From Qipengyuania aurantiaca (GTDB taxonomy: Bacteria; Pseudomonadota; Alphaproteobacteria; Sphingomonadales; Sphingomonadaceae): DNA of 64,000 bases. The DNA is taken from the NCBI RefSeq assembly GCF_019711375.1, contig NZ_CP081295.1:2517001-2581000 (forward strand). Direction: 5' to 3'. Positions within the stretch are counted from its first letter, which is position 1, and each line of letters starts with the position of its first letter. The notes beneath the pieces are model-generated. The model was not told the origin of the DNA. It was given only the letters and a program-made list of their open reading frames with translations, and searched no databases. A program made the translations under genes and the position numbers. Positions 9,388-18,203 of this stretch are shown here, one piece after another.

Positions 9388-9882
9388 ATGAGGTTTCTGA
9401 TCTGTACGGCGGGCGCGATAGCGCTTGCCGCATGCTCGCAGGGCTCGGATGAACCCGCGACACCCGTCGCCGGACCGTCGTCAACTGCGGCCGCATCCTC
9501 CGCCGACGTCGATCCGCGCACGATTAATCCCGATTACACCGGACCGATTCCGCTGGCGATCAAGGTCGGCGGTGACGGCCCCGATATGGATGCGTGCGGC
9601 ACCTACGCCGAGGTTGTCGCGTACGATTCGAGTGGCGAGGACATTCCCTATGTCCACGACGCCCCCAGCGCTTCCACCAAGGCGCGCGACAAGTTGAGCC
9701 CCGGCCAGGGCGTCCAAGTCTGCGCTGCCCAAAATGGCTTCAGCGGGATCGTCTATCCTCGCGACGATCAGGACGCCGCGGATTGCGGCATCGGCAGTCC
9801 CGTTGCGACCGAGCAGAACTACACCGGCCCCTGCCTCGCGGGCTGGGTCGAGAGCCGTTACCTCGAAATGATCGCGGGCTGA
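9388..9882 (+). CDS. Putative lipoprotein with SH3-like C-terminal region
   Basis: Unrecognised 164-residue protein. A short hydrophobic N-terminus ends in the lipobox L13-A14-A15-C16, so it is predicted to be an outer-membrane or periplasmic lipoprotein. A Ser/Ala/Pro linker follows (about 20-45). The rest (V-x-DAPS, RDKLSPGQGVQVCA, GFSGIVYP, GWVESRYL) has the pattern of a bacterial SH3 domain, which often binds peptidoglycan or peptides; this is an inference. Four further cysteines (in ACGTY, QVCA, ADCG and GPCL) could form disulfides. It lies between the E2 and thioesterase genes on the same strand. Confidence 0.7.
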   Translation: MRFLICTAGAIALAACSQGSDEPATPVAGPSSTAAASSADVDPRTINPDYTGPIPLAIKVGGDGPDMDACGTYAEVVAYDSSGEDIPYVHDAPSASTKARDKLSPGQGVQVCAAQNGFSGIVYPRDDQDAADCGIGSPVATEQNYTGPCLAGWVESRYLEMIAG

Positions 9883-9885
9883 GAG

Positions 9886-10275
9886 ATGGACAAACGCCAG
9901 CCCCTCATCCGTGTCACGGCCATGCCTGCCGACACCAACCCCTATGGCGGGGTGTTCGGCGGGTGGCTAATGAGCCAGATGGCGCTTGGCGCAGGCTCGC
10001 TCGCAAGCCGCGAGGGGAAGGGCAAGGCGGTGGTCGTCTCGGCAACCGATTTCGCCTTTCCCGGCGCGATGCAGGTGGGTGACGAACTCTCGGTCTATTG
10101 CGAGATCGCGGCGACCGGAAACACCTCGCTCACCATCACTGCCGAAGCCATCGCCCGCGAACGCAATGGCGAGGCCGAGACCAAGGTCGCGCAAGGAATA
10201 TTCAAATTCGTCCTGCTGGACGAGGATAACAGGCCGCGCGCGGTGAACGCCGCCGCGCTTTCGGCAAACGATTAG
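9886..10275 (+). CDS. Acyl-CoA thioesterase, hotdog fold (YciA-like)
   Basis: Hotdog-fold thioesterase of 129 residues, probably hydrolysing acyl-CoA to acid and CoA in the cytoplasm. The signature DTNPYGGVFGGWLMSQM (from D16) matches YciA-type enzymes, where this Asp and the Gly-rich turn form the active site. It begins three bases after the lipoprotein stop and is followed after eight bases by lpdA, so lipoprotein, thioesterase and lpdA are probably one transcript with E2. Substrate chain length cannot be read from the sequence. Confidence 0.87.
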   Translation: MDKRQPLIRVTAMPADTNPYGGVFGGWLMSQMALGAGSLASREGKGKAVVVSATDFAFPGAMQVGDELSVYCEIAATGNTSLTITAEAIARERNGEAETKVAQGIFKFVLLDEDNRPRAVNAAALSAND

Positions 10276-10283
10276 AGAGACTT

Positions 10284-11699
10284 ATGGCTGACACCAATTA
10301 CGACGTCATCGTTCTCGGCTCCGGACCCGGCGGCTATGTCGCGGCGATCCGCTGCGCGCAGTTGGGCCTGAAGACCGCCATCGTCGAACGCGAACTGCTC
10401 GGCGGCATCTGTCTCAACTGGGGCTGCATCCCGACCAAGGCGCTGCTGCGCTCGGCCGAGATCCTGCATTATGCCCAGCACGCCAAGGACTATGGCCTCA
10501 AGATCGCAGGCGCAATCGAGGCTGACCTCGAAGCGGTGGTGAAGCGCAGCCGCGGGGTGGCGAAGCAGCTCAACCAGGGCGTCACGCACCTGATGAAGAA
10601 GAACAAGATCACGGTGCATATGGGTGAGGGCACACTGACCGGCCCGACCAGCCTCACCGTGAAGGGCGAGAAGGGCGAGGAGAAACTTACCGCCAAGCAC
10701 GTCATCGTCGCCACCGGCGCGCGTGCCCGCGACCTGCCGTTCGCCAAGGCCGACGGAAAGCGCGTGTGGACCTATCGCCACGCCATGACCCCGCCGGAAA
10801 TGCCGAAGAAGCTGCTCGTGATCGGCTCGGGAGCAATCGGCATCGAGTTCGCCAGCTTCTACAACGACATGGGCTGCGACGTGACCGTGGTCGAAATGCT
10901 CGACCGCATCGTGCCGGTGGAAGACAAGTACGTCTCGGCCTTCCTCGAGAAAAGCCTGACGAAGCAGGGCATGACCATCATGACCGGCGCGGGCGTGGAA
11001 GCGCTCGATGTCTCCGACAAGGGCGTGAAGGCCAAGATAAAAGACAGCAAGGGCAAGGTTTCCGAGACCGAGTTCACCCACTGCATCACCGCCATCGGCA
11101 TTGTCCCGAATACCGAGAACATCGGGCTTGAAAAGCTGGCCGAAATGGACCGCGGCTTCATCCAGATCGACGATTACGGCCGCACCAAGTCGAAGGGCCT
11201 CTGGGCCATCGGCGATTGCACGCCCGGCCCGTGGCTGGCGCACAAGGCGAGCCACGAGGGCGTCACCACTGCCGAGGCGATTGCCAAGGAACTCGGCAAC
11301 AAGGACGTCCATCCGCATCCGCTCGACCGCGGCAACATTCCGGGCTGCACCTATTGCCATCCGCAGATCGCCAGCGTCGGCCTGACCGAGGCGAAGGCCA
11401 AGGAAGCGGGCTATACCGTCAAGGCGGGCACCTTCCCGTTCATCGGTAATGGCAAGGCCATCGCGCTGGGCGAGGCAGAAGGCTTCGTGAAGACCGTCTT
11501 CGATGCCAAGACCGGCGAACTGCTCGGCGCGCATATGGTCGGCGCGGAAGTGACCGAGATGATCCAGGGCTTCGTCGTCGGCAAGACACTGGAGACAACG
11601 GAAGCAGAACTGATGAACACCGTCTTCCCGCATCCCACCATTTCGGAATCCATGCACGAGAGCGTACTTGCGAGCTACGGGCGCGCGTTGCACATTTAG
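10284..11699 (+). CDS. lpdA: Dihydrolipoamide dehydrogenase (E3)
   Basis: Flavoprotein that reoxidises dihydrolipoamide with NAD+ in the PDH and related complexes. The 471 residues have the FAD loop GSGPGGYVAA (12-21) and the redox disulfide GGICLNWGCIPTKA (C43, C48). A second dinucleotide loop (VIGSGAIGIEFASF) binds NAD, and the C-terminal HPTISE (H450, E455) forms the catalytic dyad of the partner subunit. It is the last gene of the E2-lipoprotein-thioesterase-E3 run. A REP-like palindrome follows. Confidence 0.96.
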   Translation: MADTNYDVIVLGSGPGGYVAAIRCAQLGLKTAIVERELLGGICLNWGCIPTKALLRSAEILHYAQHAKDYGLKIAGAIEADLEAVVKRSRGVAKQLNQGVTHLMKKNKITVHMGEGTLTGPTSLTVKGEKGEEKLTAKHVIVATGARARDLPFAKADGKRVWTYRHAMTPPEMPKKLLVIGSGAIGIEFASFYNDMGCDVTVVEMLDRIVPVEDKYVSAFLEKSLTKQGMTIMTGAGVEALDVSDKGVKAKIKDSKGKVSETEFTHCITAIGIVPNTENIGLEKLAEMDRGFIQIDDYGRTKSKGLWAIGDCTPGPWLAHKASHEGVTTAEAIAKELGNKDVHPHPLDRGNIPGCTYCHPQIASVGLTEAKAKEAGYTVKAGTFPFIGNGKAIALGEAEGFVKTVFDAKTGELLGAHMVGAEVTEMIQGFVVGKTLETTEAELMNTVFPHPTISESMHESVLASYGRALHI

Positions 11700-11714
11700 G
11701 AATTCGGGCTACCC

Positions 11715-11814
11715 CGAACCCGTTCGGGCTGAGCTTGTCGAAGCCCTGTACTTCACTGTGGAGTTGGGCAGGTAGAAAAGGACGGACCTTCGACAAGCTC
11801 AGGGCGAACGGAAA
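11715..11814. repeat. REP-like dispersed palindrome, copy 1
   Basis: The gap after lpdA holds two inverted arms: CCGTTCGGGCTGAGCTTGTC near 11720 and its complement, GACAAGCTCAGGGCGAACGG near 11790, separated by about 50 unrelated bases. A second copy with the same arms lies at 50935-51026. Translated, the arm gives the RPELVEG phrase often seen in sphingomonad intergenic regions. This is a bacterial interspersed palindromic element; it could act as a terminator or mRNA stabiliser for lpdA. Confidence 0.8.
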
Positions 11815-11833
11815 TGGAGGGCATGAGTAAACA

Positions 11834-13690
11834 GTGACCGGTTTCCTGATCCTCGCCTTCCTGATCCTGGTCGCCGGGGTGGTGGCGGTGCCGCTGGCGA
11901 GTCGCTTCGGGCTTGGGTCGGTGCTCGGCTATTTGCTCGCAGGAATGGCGATCAGCCCGATCTTGCTGGGCCTGAATGTCGACGTTGAGGCGCTGCAGGT
12001 CTTCGCCGAATTCGGCGTCGTGATGATGCTCTTCATCATCGGCCTCGAGATGGAACCCAAACGCCTCTGGGCTATGCGCGGCAAGCTGCTGGGGCTGGGC
12101 GGGGGGCAAGTCCTCCTCACCACGCTCGCCATCACCGGCATTGCGCTTATCGACCAGCAGCCGTGGCAGACGGCGCTCGCCATAGGCATGGTGTTGGCGC
12201 TCTCCTCGACTGCCATCATCGTCCAGACGCTTACCGAGAAGAACCTCATGAAGAGCGAGGGTGGAGAAGCCAGCTTCTCGGTCCTGCTGGTGCAGGATGT
12301 CGCGGTCATCCCGATACTCGCGCTGCTCCCCCTGCTCGCCATGCCCGAACTCTATAGCAGCGCGGCAGGTCATGGCGAGGGCGGCCACGGAGGTCTCGAC
12401 CTGACTGCCAGCATGCCGGTCTGGCTGGCCGCACTCTCGCGCATCGGAGCCGTTGCGGCCGTGGTCGCCATCGGAATTTACGCCATCCGGCCTCTCTTCC
12501 GCTACATTGCAGGCGCGAACCTGCGCGAATTGTTCACCGCTGCTGCGTTGGTGGTCGTCATCGGAATTGCGCTGCTGATGAGCCTTGTCGGCCTCTCGCC
12601 CGCGCTCGGCGCTTTCGTGGCCGGCGTCGTCCTAGCGACAAGCGAATATCGCCATGAACTCGAAAGCGACATCAACCCTTTCAAGGGACTGCTGCTCGGC
12701 CTGTTCTTCATCACCGTCGGTGCCGGCATCGATTTCTTGCTGGCAGCGGAGATGTGGCAGGACGTCGTCTTCTGGGCGAGTGTAACCATTGCTGCGAAAT
12801 TCGCCGTGCTTTTCCTCGTGGGCTGGCTCTACGGATTGCGCAAACAGGCCCTCTGGCTATTCGCGCTCAGCCTGCCGCAAGCGGGCGAGTTCGCGTTTGT
12901 CCTTATTCCCTTCGCGGTCGGCACAGCTGTCCTGCCGCAGGCGCTGGCCGATGAGTTGCTCCTCATCGTCGCGCTGACGATGCTGGTCACGCCGCTACTG
13001 TTCATCCTTTACGACAAGGTCATCGCACACGCCTATTGCTCCGACGGCGAAGGGCGCAAGGCCGATGCCATCGAGGAAGAAAACGAAGTCATTATCGCCG
13101 GGCGCGGGCGCATGGGCGGAATTATCGACCGTATGCTGCAAGCGGCGGGATATTCGACCACCGTCATCGACTATGACAGCAAGCAGCTTGAAATCGTGCG
13201 CAAATTCGGTTTCCGCACCTACTTCGGCGATGCGACCCGGCCCGACCTGCTGCATTCAGCCGGTATCGAGAAGGCGAAACTTCTGGTGGTGGCGCTGGAC
13301 GAACGTGATCAGATCGATCGGCTCGTGCAGCATGTCCTGAAGAACTACCCGCACGTCCATATCACCGCACGTGCTATCGACCGAAACCATGTCTACGAGC
13401 TTTGGGCATACGGCTGCCGCGATGTCATCCGCGAAACCTACGACAGTAGCCTACGTATGGGCCGCTCTGCATTCGAGGCTCTGGGCATGGATCGCCAGCA
13501 AGCCATGGCCGCGCGCGACGCATTCGAGGCGATGGATCGCAAGTTCATGCCGGAAGTCGCAGACCTCTATCGCCTCGACATTCCCTATCACGAGAACGAG
13601 CCGCTGATGGAAAAGGTCAAGGAATTGCGCGGGCAATGGGACCCCATCCTGCGCGAGCAGATGGACGATATCCTCGAAAGAGATGGCTGA
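11834..13690 (+). CDS. Monovalent cation:proton antiporter-2, KefB/KefC-like, with TrkA-N domain
   Basis: Inner-membrane CPA2 antiporter, likely K+/H+ exchange gated by a cytoplasmic nucleotide-binding domain. It starts with GTG at 11834. The first about 385 residues form 12 or so hydrophobic segments with FGLGSVLGYLLAGM and LALSSTAIIVQTL, typical of KefB/C. Residues from about 418 hold a TrkA-N Rossmann domain (VIIAGRGRMGGIIDRML, then VIDYDSKQLE). The 618-residue length fits the family. Regulation by glutathione, as in E. coli KefB/C, is not shown by the sequence. No kefF/kefG-like ancillary gene is next to it. Confidence 0.9.
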   Translation: MTGFLILAFLILVAGVVAVPLASRFGLGSVLGYLLAGMAISPILLGLNVDVEALQVFAEFGVVMMLFIIGLEMEPKRLWAMRGKLLGLGGGQVLLTTLAITGIALIDQQPWQTALAIGMVLALSSTAIIVQTLTEKNLMKSEGGEASFSVLLVQDVAVIPILALLPLLAMPELYSSAAGHGEGGHGGLDLTASMPVWLAALSRIGAVAAVVAIGIYAIRPLFRYIAGANLRELFTAAALVVVIGIALLMSLVGLSPALGAFVAGVVLATSEYRHELESDINPFKGLLLGLFFITVGAGIDFLLAAEMWQDVVFWASVTIAAKFAVLFLVGWLYGLRKQALWLFALSLPQAGEFAFVLIPFAVGTAVLPQALADELLLIVALTMLVTPLLFILYDKVIAHAYCSDGEGRKADAIEEENEVIIAGRGRMGGIIDRMLQAAGYSTTVIDYDSKQLEIVRKFGFRTYFGDATRPDLLHSAGIEKAKLLVVALDERDQIDRLVQHVLKNYPHVHITARAIDRNHVYELWAYGCRDVIRETYDSSLRMGRSAFEALGMDRQQAMAARDAFEAMDRKFMPEVADLYRLDIPYHENEPLMEKVKELRGQWDPILREQMDDILERDG

Positions 13691-13779
13691 CGCGCAATTT
13701 GCCGCGCGAATTCATCACTTTGCCGCAATCGCTGTGGCTACCTCCTCGTCCGAGCGTTTCATTTGCGAGGAGTAGTGCC

Positions 13780-13959
13780 ATGGAATTCGAAATTCACGAC
13801 GACCCGCAGGGTACCGACGAAGACGATGAATGCACCGCCGATGGTGGTCTGGTCGAAGATCATATCGCGCTGAAGAACCAGTCGAGCGTCCGGCCGGAGG
13901 ATTATCCTGCCGAACACCGCCGCGACAGCTACGTTATCACGCCGCAACAAGCGGGCTGA
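13780..13959 (+). CDS. Small acidic protein, function unknown
   Basis: A 59-residue protein starting at ATG 13780 with GAGGAG at 13766-13771 as a strong ribosome binding site. The N-terminal half is very acidic (DDPQGTDEDDECTADGG), with a single cysteine; the C-terminal half reads VRPEDYPAEHRRDSYV. No signal peptide or membrane segment. I do not recognise the family. Clear ribosome binding and ordinary codon use make it a likely real gene. Confidence 0.65.
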   Translation: MEFEIHDDPQGTDEDDECTADGGLVEDHIALKNQSSVRPEDYPAEHRRDSYVITPQQAG

Positions 13960-13971
13960 TCACAGTGGTCT

Positions 13972-14048
13972 GCTGGCGGACAGGGTAGGATAGGCCTGCG
14001 CTTCGCTTCGGCCGTCTTCGGCGCTGTGGCGCCTCCGACTTCAAACCC
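13972..14048. repeat. tRNA-Ser 3'-end copy interrupted at the T loop (element A)
   Basis: Bases 13972-13986 (GCTGGCGGACAGGGT) repeat exactly the 3' end of the tRNA-Ser gene at 14108-14122, and the match goes on to the GGAT of the T loop with one mismatch. There the copy is broken by about 49 GC-rich bases (13992-14040), after which TTCAAACCCC resembles the other half of the T arm (TTCGAACCC). The insert shares blocks (CCTGC, GCCGTCTTCG, CTCCGACT) with the insert at 54752-54787. See findings. Confidence 0.7.
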
Positions 14049-14109
14049 CGTGGGTTCTTTCCGCACCGCAATTCCGCCATCATCACCCGCTCTTGCGAGC
14101 GAGAAATGC

Positions 14110-14199
14110 TGGCGGACAGGGTGGGATTCGAACCCACGAAGGGCTTGCACCCTTGCCGGTTTTCAAGACCGGTGCATTCAACCGCTCTGCCACCTGTCC
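14110..14199 (-). tRNA. tRNA-Ser (anticodon TGA)
   Basis: Read on the minus strand the sequence starts GGACAGGTGGCAGAG, has an anticodon loop CTTGAAA (anticodon TGA, reading UCA codons), a long variable arm (AAGGGTGCAAGCCCTT), the T arm GTGGGTTCGAATCCCAC, and ends CCTGTCC-G-CCA with CCA encoded. The seven-base acceptor stem pairs fully. The long variable arm fixes it as a type II tRNA (Ser). Its 3' end is duplicated at 13972-13991. Confidence 0.96.
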
Positions 14200-14328
14200 G
14201 CGTAGCGCAACGGGCGCTAGCGCCGCTCACACAAAATGTCACCTAACAATATCGGAACTCATGCCGGACCTGCCGCGTAAGCCGTTCATGACACTTGCCA
14301 TTCATAATCAGCCTGCGAGAGTGCCCGC

Positions 14329-15348
14329 ATGAGCCTTCGCAAAATCCTCCTCGCCGCATCCGCTTCGCTACTTGGGCTGCCTGCCGCCCCCTTGGCCGCG
14401 CAAGATATGTCGTTTGACGCCTATCTCCAGCTCCTCATGGCGCGCGCGCGTGCCGAGGGTGTCAGTGAAGCGACGCTGAGCCGGATGACGCAGGGGCTCA
14501 CTCCCAATCAGCGGGTCATCGAACTCGACCAGACACAGCCTGGTTCTTCGTCCTCCCCCGGTTATCCGCCGCTCGCTCCCTATATCGCAACCCATGTAGA
14601 CAGCGCGCGCGTTAGCGGCGGCAGACGGGAATTTGCCAATTACCGCAGCGCTCTTTCGCGGATCGAGCGTGAATACGGCGTCCCCGCTGAAATCATGGTG
14701 GCGATCTGGGGACACGAGACGGCTTATGGCCGCGTGAAGGGCGGCTTCGACCTTTCGCAGGCGCTGGCCACGCTGGCCTGGGAAGGGCGGCGCCGCGATC
14801 TTTTTTCCGCCGAATGGGTCGACCTTATGAAGGTGGCCGACAAAGGTTATTCCCGGAGCGAGCTCAAGGGCAGCTGGGCCGGGGCTTTCGGCAATCCTCA
14901 ATTTCTGCCCAGCGTCTATCTGCGCCTCGCGACCGATGGTGATGGCGATGGCCGCGCCGACATCATGAACAACAGCGTCGATGCGCTTGCCTCTATCGCG
15001 AATTACTTCCGCGACGCCGGTTGGCGGGAAGGCCAGCCCTGGGGCGTGCGCGCCTATTTGCCATCGGGTTTCGATGTCGATCGCTACAAGACCGAGCTCG
15101 TCGGCCCTGTCTGCCCGCGCGTCCATGAGCGGCATAGCCAGTACAAGACCGCCGCGGAGTGGCGCGCTCTTGGAGTACAGCCGCAGGTTCCGCTGGCCGA
15201 GAACACTCTCGTCACCCTCTTCCAGCCTGACGGACCGGGCACGCCTGCCTGGCTGCTGACGAGCAACTACCGCGTGATCCTCGAATACAATTGCTCGAAT
15301 TACTATGCGATGAGTGTGGGTCTTCTGGCAGATGAAATCGCGCGCTGA
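14329..15348 (+). CDS. mltB: Lytic murein transglycosylase, MltB family
   Basis: Periplasmic enzyme that cleaves glycan strands of peptidoglycan. Signal peptide at 1-25 (ending LAAQ). The catalytic domain has IWGHETAYG with the acid E130 and the later conserved block GAFGNPQFLPSVYLRLATDG, the SLT_2/MltB signature. At 339 residues it has family-usual length and lacks the C-terminal peptidoglycan-binding domain found in some relatives. There is no lipobox, so it is probably soluble. dacC follows after about 110 bases. Confidence 0.92.
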   Translation: MSLRKILLAASASLLGLPAAPLAAQDMSFDAYLQLLMARARAEGVSEATLSRMTQGLTPNQRVIELDQTQPGSSSSPGYPPLAPYIATHVDSARVSGGRREFANYRSALSRIEREYGVPAEIMVAIWGHETAYGRVKGGFDLSQALATLAWEGRRRDLFSAEWVDLMKVADKGYSRSELKGSWAGAFGNPQFLPSVYLRLATDGDGDGRADIMNNSVDALASIANYFRDAGWREGQPWGVRAYLPSGFDVDRYKTELVGPVCPRVHERHSQYKTAAEWRALGVQPQVPLAENTLVTLFQPDGPGTPAWLLTSNYRVILEYNCSNYYAMSVGLLADEIAR

Positions 15349-15457
15349 TGATCGGGCGGGGGATAGGCCTCTCGCCCCCTCGCCATCGCGCAGCCGCGTG
15401 GCTATAACTCGGAAAGACTGACACTCTCGATAGGGAACGCTGCCGAAGGGCGGCGCA

Positions 15458-16633
15458 ATGCGTTTGCTTCAATCGATCACGCGATCTTTCGCCTGCGTGC
15501 TGGCCGCCGGTCTGCTCTGCTCAGCGCCTGTGATCGCGCAGGAGGAGGATGCACCAGCGCCACCCTCTGCCGATATCGCGCCGATTGCCTATTTAATCGA
15601 TTTGACCAGCGGCCAAGTGCTTTTCGAGCGCGAGGCCGACCGGCGTTTCATGCCTGCTTCGATCACCAAGGTGATGACGACCTTCCTCGCATTCGAGTGG
15701 ATGGAAGAGGGCAAGATCGTGCCCCAGCAGGCCTTCACCATCCGGCCCGAAGTGTGGAGGAAATGGAATAACGTGGGCTCGACCATGTTCCTGCCGCACG
15801 ATGCCCGGGTCACGGTCGACGACCTGGTGCACGGCGTCACCACGGTTTCGGCCAACGATGGCGCTGCAGCGCTTGCCGATGGCGCGGCCGGGTCGGTCGA
15901 GGGCTGGGTCGAAGCGATGAACGCCAAGGCCGAGGAGATCGGCATGGCGGACAGCCGCTTCGGCACCCCCAATGGCTGGATGGACGAGGGGCGCACCTTC
16001 ACGACCGCCCGCGATCTTGTCACTCTCGCCACCGCCATGGTCCGCAGGCATCCGACGAAGTATCGCCATTTCGTCGGCAAGCCCGCTTTCACCTATAACG
16101 AAATCACCCAGCCCAATCACGACCCGATCAGTGGCGTGGTGCCGGGCGCGGACGGGATCAAGACCGGTTTCACTAACCAGGCGGGCTACGGCTTTCTCGG
16201 TTCGGCAGAGCGCAACGGTCGCCGCCTTGTTATGGTTGTCGCTGCCAGCCCGCGCGCGCGTGATCGCAACAGGGCGGCCCGCGATCTCATCGAATGGGGC
16301 TTTGGCGCCTTCGAACAGCATCGCCTGTTCGCGCCGGATGTACCGGTGGCTCTTGCGGAGGTGCAGGGTGGAAGCAGCCGCCAGATCGCTCTGGTTTCGC
16401 AATACGGCGTCTATGTGGACATGCCGGAGGGCGTGGAGAACGAACCGAAGCTGTCGGTTGAATACGAAGGTCCGCTGCGCGCTCCGATCGGGAAAGGCGA
16501 ACGTGTGGCTACGCTGACGATCTCGGTACCGGGAATGCAGGATCACCGGATCCCCCTCGTCGCGCGCGACGCGGTCGAGGAAGCGGGCCTTGGCGCGCGC
16601 ATTTTCAACGGCATGCTGGGCTGGATTTCGTGA
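15458..16633 (+). CDS. dacC: D-alanyl-D-alanine carboxypeptidase (PBP5/6 type)
   Basis: Serine carboxypeptidase that removes the terminal D-Ala from peptidoglycan stem peptides, in the periplasm. Signal peptide at about 1-28. All three penicillin-binding motifs are present: S68-I-T-K71, S131-A-N133 and K235-T-G237. A C-terminal all-beta domain and a short amphipathic end (about 375-391) fit the PBP5 group, which anchors that way in the inner membrane. It overlaps tmk by four bases (GTGA), the first gene of a compact operon. Confidence 0.93.
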   Translation: MRLLQSITRSFACVLAAGLLCSAPVIAQEEDAPAPPSADIAPIAYLIDLTSGQVLFEREADRRFMPASITKVMTTFLAFEWMEEGKIVPQQAFTIRPEVWRKWNNVGSTMFLPHDARVTVDDLVHGVTTVSANDGAAALADGAAGSVEGWVEAMNAKAEEIGMADSRFGTPNGWMDEGRTFTTARDLVTLATAMVRRHPTKYRHFVGKPAFTYNEITQPNHDPISGVVPGADGIKTGFTNQAGYGFLGSAERNGRRLVMVVAASPRARDRNRAARDLIEWGFGAFEQHRLFAPDVPVALAEVQGGSSRQIALVSQYGVYVDMPEGVENEPKLSVEYEGPLRAPIGKGERVATLTISVPGMQDHRIPLVARDAVEEAGLGARIFNGMLGWIS

Positions 16634-17259
16634 CGAGGGGCAAGTTCATCGCCTTCGAGGGCGGGGAGGGGATGGGTAAATCCACCCAAGCCCGCCTCCT
16701 TTGCGATGCCCTGGAACAGCGCGGCATCGAGGCCGAACTGACCCGCGAGCCGGGCGGCACCCCGGGAGCCGAGGCCATTCGTGAACTGCTGCTCCACCCG
16801 CCCGGCGAAGGCTGGGGCGCGCAGGCCGAGGCACTGTTGTTTGCCGCGGCGCGAGCTGATCATGTCGCGCGGCTGATCCGTCCCGCAGTGGAGGCTGGGC
16901 GATGGGTTGTCTGCGACCGTTTCCTCGATTCCAGTCGGGCCTATCAAGGCAGCGCCGGAGAGCTTGGCGACGAGCAGGTTCGCACTTTGCACGCGATTGG
17001 AAGCGGCGGGTTGCTGCCCGACCTGACCATCGTGATCGGTGCCGACGGAGACGAAGTCTCCGCGCGTCTCCGCGCTCGCGACGGGGATACATCCGATGCG
17101 ATTGGGGGCAGGGACGAGACCTATCATCGCTCCGTTAACGAGGCTTTCGAGCGCTTTGCAGAGGAAGAGCCGGAACGCTTCGCGCGGATCGACGGGACTG
17201 GATCGATCGAGGGCGTGCACGCGCGTATCATGACGGCACTGGCGGGGCTCCTGCCGTGA
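16630..17259 (+). CDS. tmk: Thymidylate kinase
   Basis: Phosphorylates dTMP to dTDP. The 209-residue protein starts with GTG inside the end of dacC. P-loop EGGEGMGKST at 10-19, the DRF motif (VCDRFLDSSRAYQG) and the lid region match the family. It overlaps holB by four bases; the tmk-holB pairing is common in bacteria and supports both calls. Confidence 0.95.
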   Translation: MTRGKFIAFEGGEGMGKSTQARLLCDALEQRGIEAELTREPGGTPGAEAIRELLLHPPGEGWGAQAEALLFAAARADHVARLIRPAVEAGRWVVCDRFLDSSRAYQGSAGELGDEQVRTLHAIGSGGLLPDLTIVIGADGDEVSARLRARDGDTSDAIGGRDETYHRSVNEAFERFAEEEPERFARIDGTGSIEGVHARIMTALAGLLP

Positions 17260-18203
17260 CGCTGGTCGGTCACGAGGCCGCATGGGAGGCGTGGCGCGCA
17301 GCCTTGTCGGGCGAGCGCATGCATCACGCATGGCTGCTCGCAGGCAAGAAGGGGCTGGGCAAGGCAAGCTTCGCGCAGGCCGCAGCGCGCGAATTGCTGG
17401 GGGCACCAGCGCAAAGTGAGCATCCCGATATCCTCACCCTGACCTATGGCCCCAAGAACAAGGACGAGGCCAAGAAGCGCGACGACGGCAAGCCGTACGA
17501 ACTGGCCCGCGGGATCAAGGTTGATCAGGTACGCGAGGTCCAGCGCCGCCTGACCACCCGCCCGACTATGGGCTCGAAACGCGTTGTCATCATCGATCCG
17601 GCAGACGATATGGAGGTCTCGGCTTCCAACGCCCTGCTCAAGAGCCTCGAGGAACCGCCTCAGGGCACCTATTTCCTGCTCGTCGCGCACAGTCCCGCGC
17701 GCCTGCTCCCCACGATCCGCTCGCGTTGCCGCACTGTGCGCTTCCCGGCGCTACCCGCCTCGGCCATGGACGAGCTGTTGCGCAACCTTGCGCCCAAGGC
17801 CGACATTGCCACCCGCGACGCTGCGATAGCGGCGGCGGCAGGTTCGCCCGGTGCGGCGCTCGCCTTCGTCGAACTGGAACTCGGCAAGGCAGCGCAGCTC
17901 ATGCGCCGCATCGTGGATGAGGGGGACCGCGACTTTTCGTTGAGGGGCCAGCTCACAGGCGTGATCGGCGCACGTCAGGACATCCCGCGCCTCCAGGCGG
18001 TGCTCGACCTCGCCCGCGCCATCCTTGCCGAGCGCGTGACCGGCAGCGCCGGCGATCCGCGCAAGCTGGTCGACACGCATGCCGAACTCGTGCGCCTCAC
18101 GGGCGAGCAGCCGACCTACAATTTCGATCCCGGCCTGCTCGGAATGGAAATAGGAACCTTGCTCGCGACTGCAGGCGCGGCTAGCGAGCGCGGCAATGGC
18201 TGA
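17256..18203 (+). CDS. holB: DNA polymerase III subunit delta'
   Basis: Clamp-loader subunit of the replicative polymerase. 315 residues, GTG start. The AAA+ fold is visible: GKKGLGKASF (Walker-A-like, 30-39), then SNALLKSLEEPPQGTYFLL and the sensor-1 area RLLPTIRSRCRTVRF, a strong delta' signature. Unlike E. coli delta', which has lost ATP binding, a GK pair in the loop is present. It overlaps metG by eight bases. Confidence 0.93.
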   Translation: MTLVGHEAAWEAWRAALSGERMHHAWLLAGKKGLGKASFAQAAARELLGAPAQSEHPDILTLTYGPKNKDEAKKRDDGKPYELARGIKVDQVREVQRRLTTRPTMGSKRVVIIDPADDMEVSASNALLKSLEEPPQGTYFLLVAHSPARLLPTIRSRCRTVRFPALPASAMDELLRNLAPKADIATRDAAIAAAAGSPGAALAFVELELGKAAQLMRRIVDEGDRDFSLRGQLTGVIGARQDIPRLQAVLDLARAILAERVTGSAGDPRKLVDTHAELVRLTGEQPTYNFDPGLLGMEIGTLLATAGAASERGNG

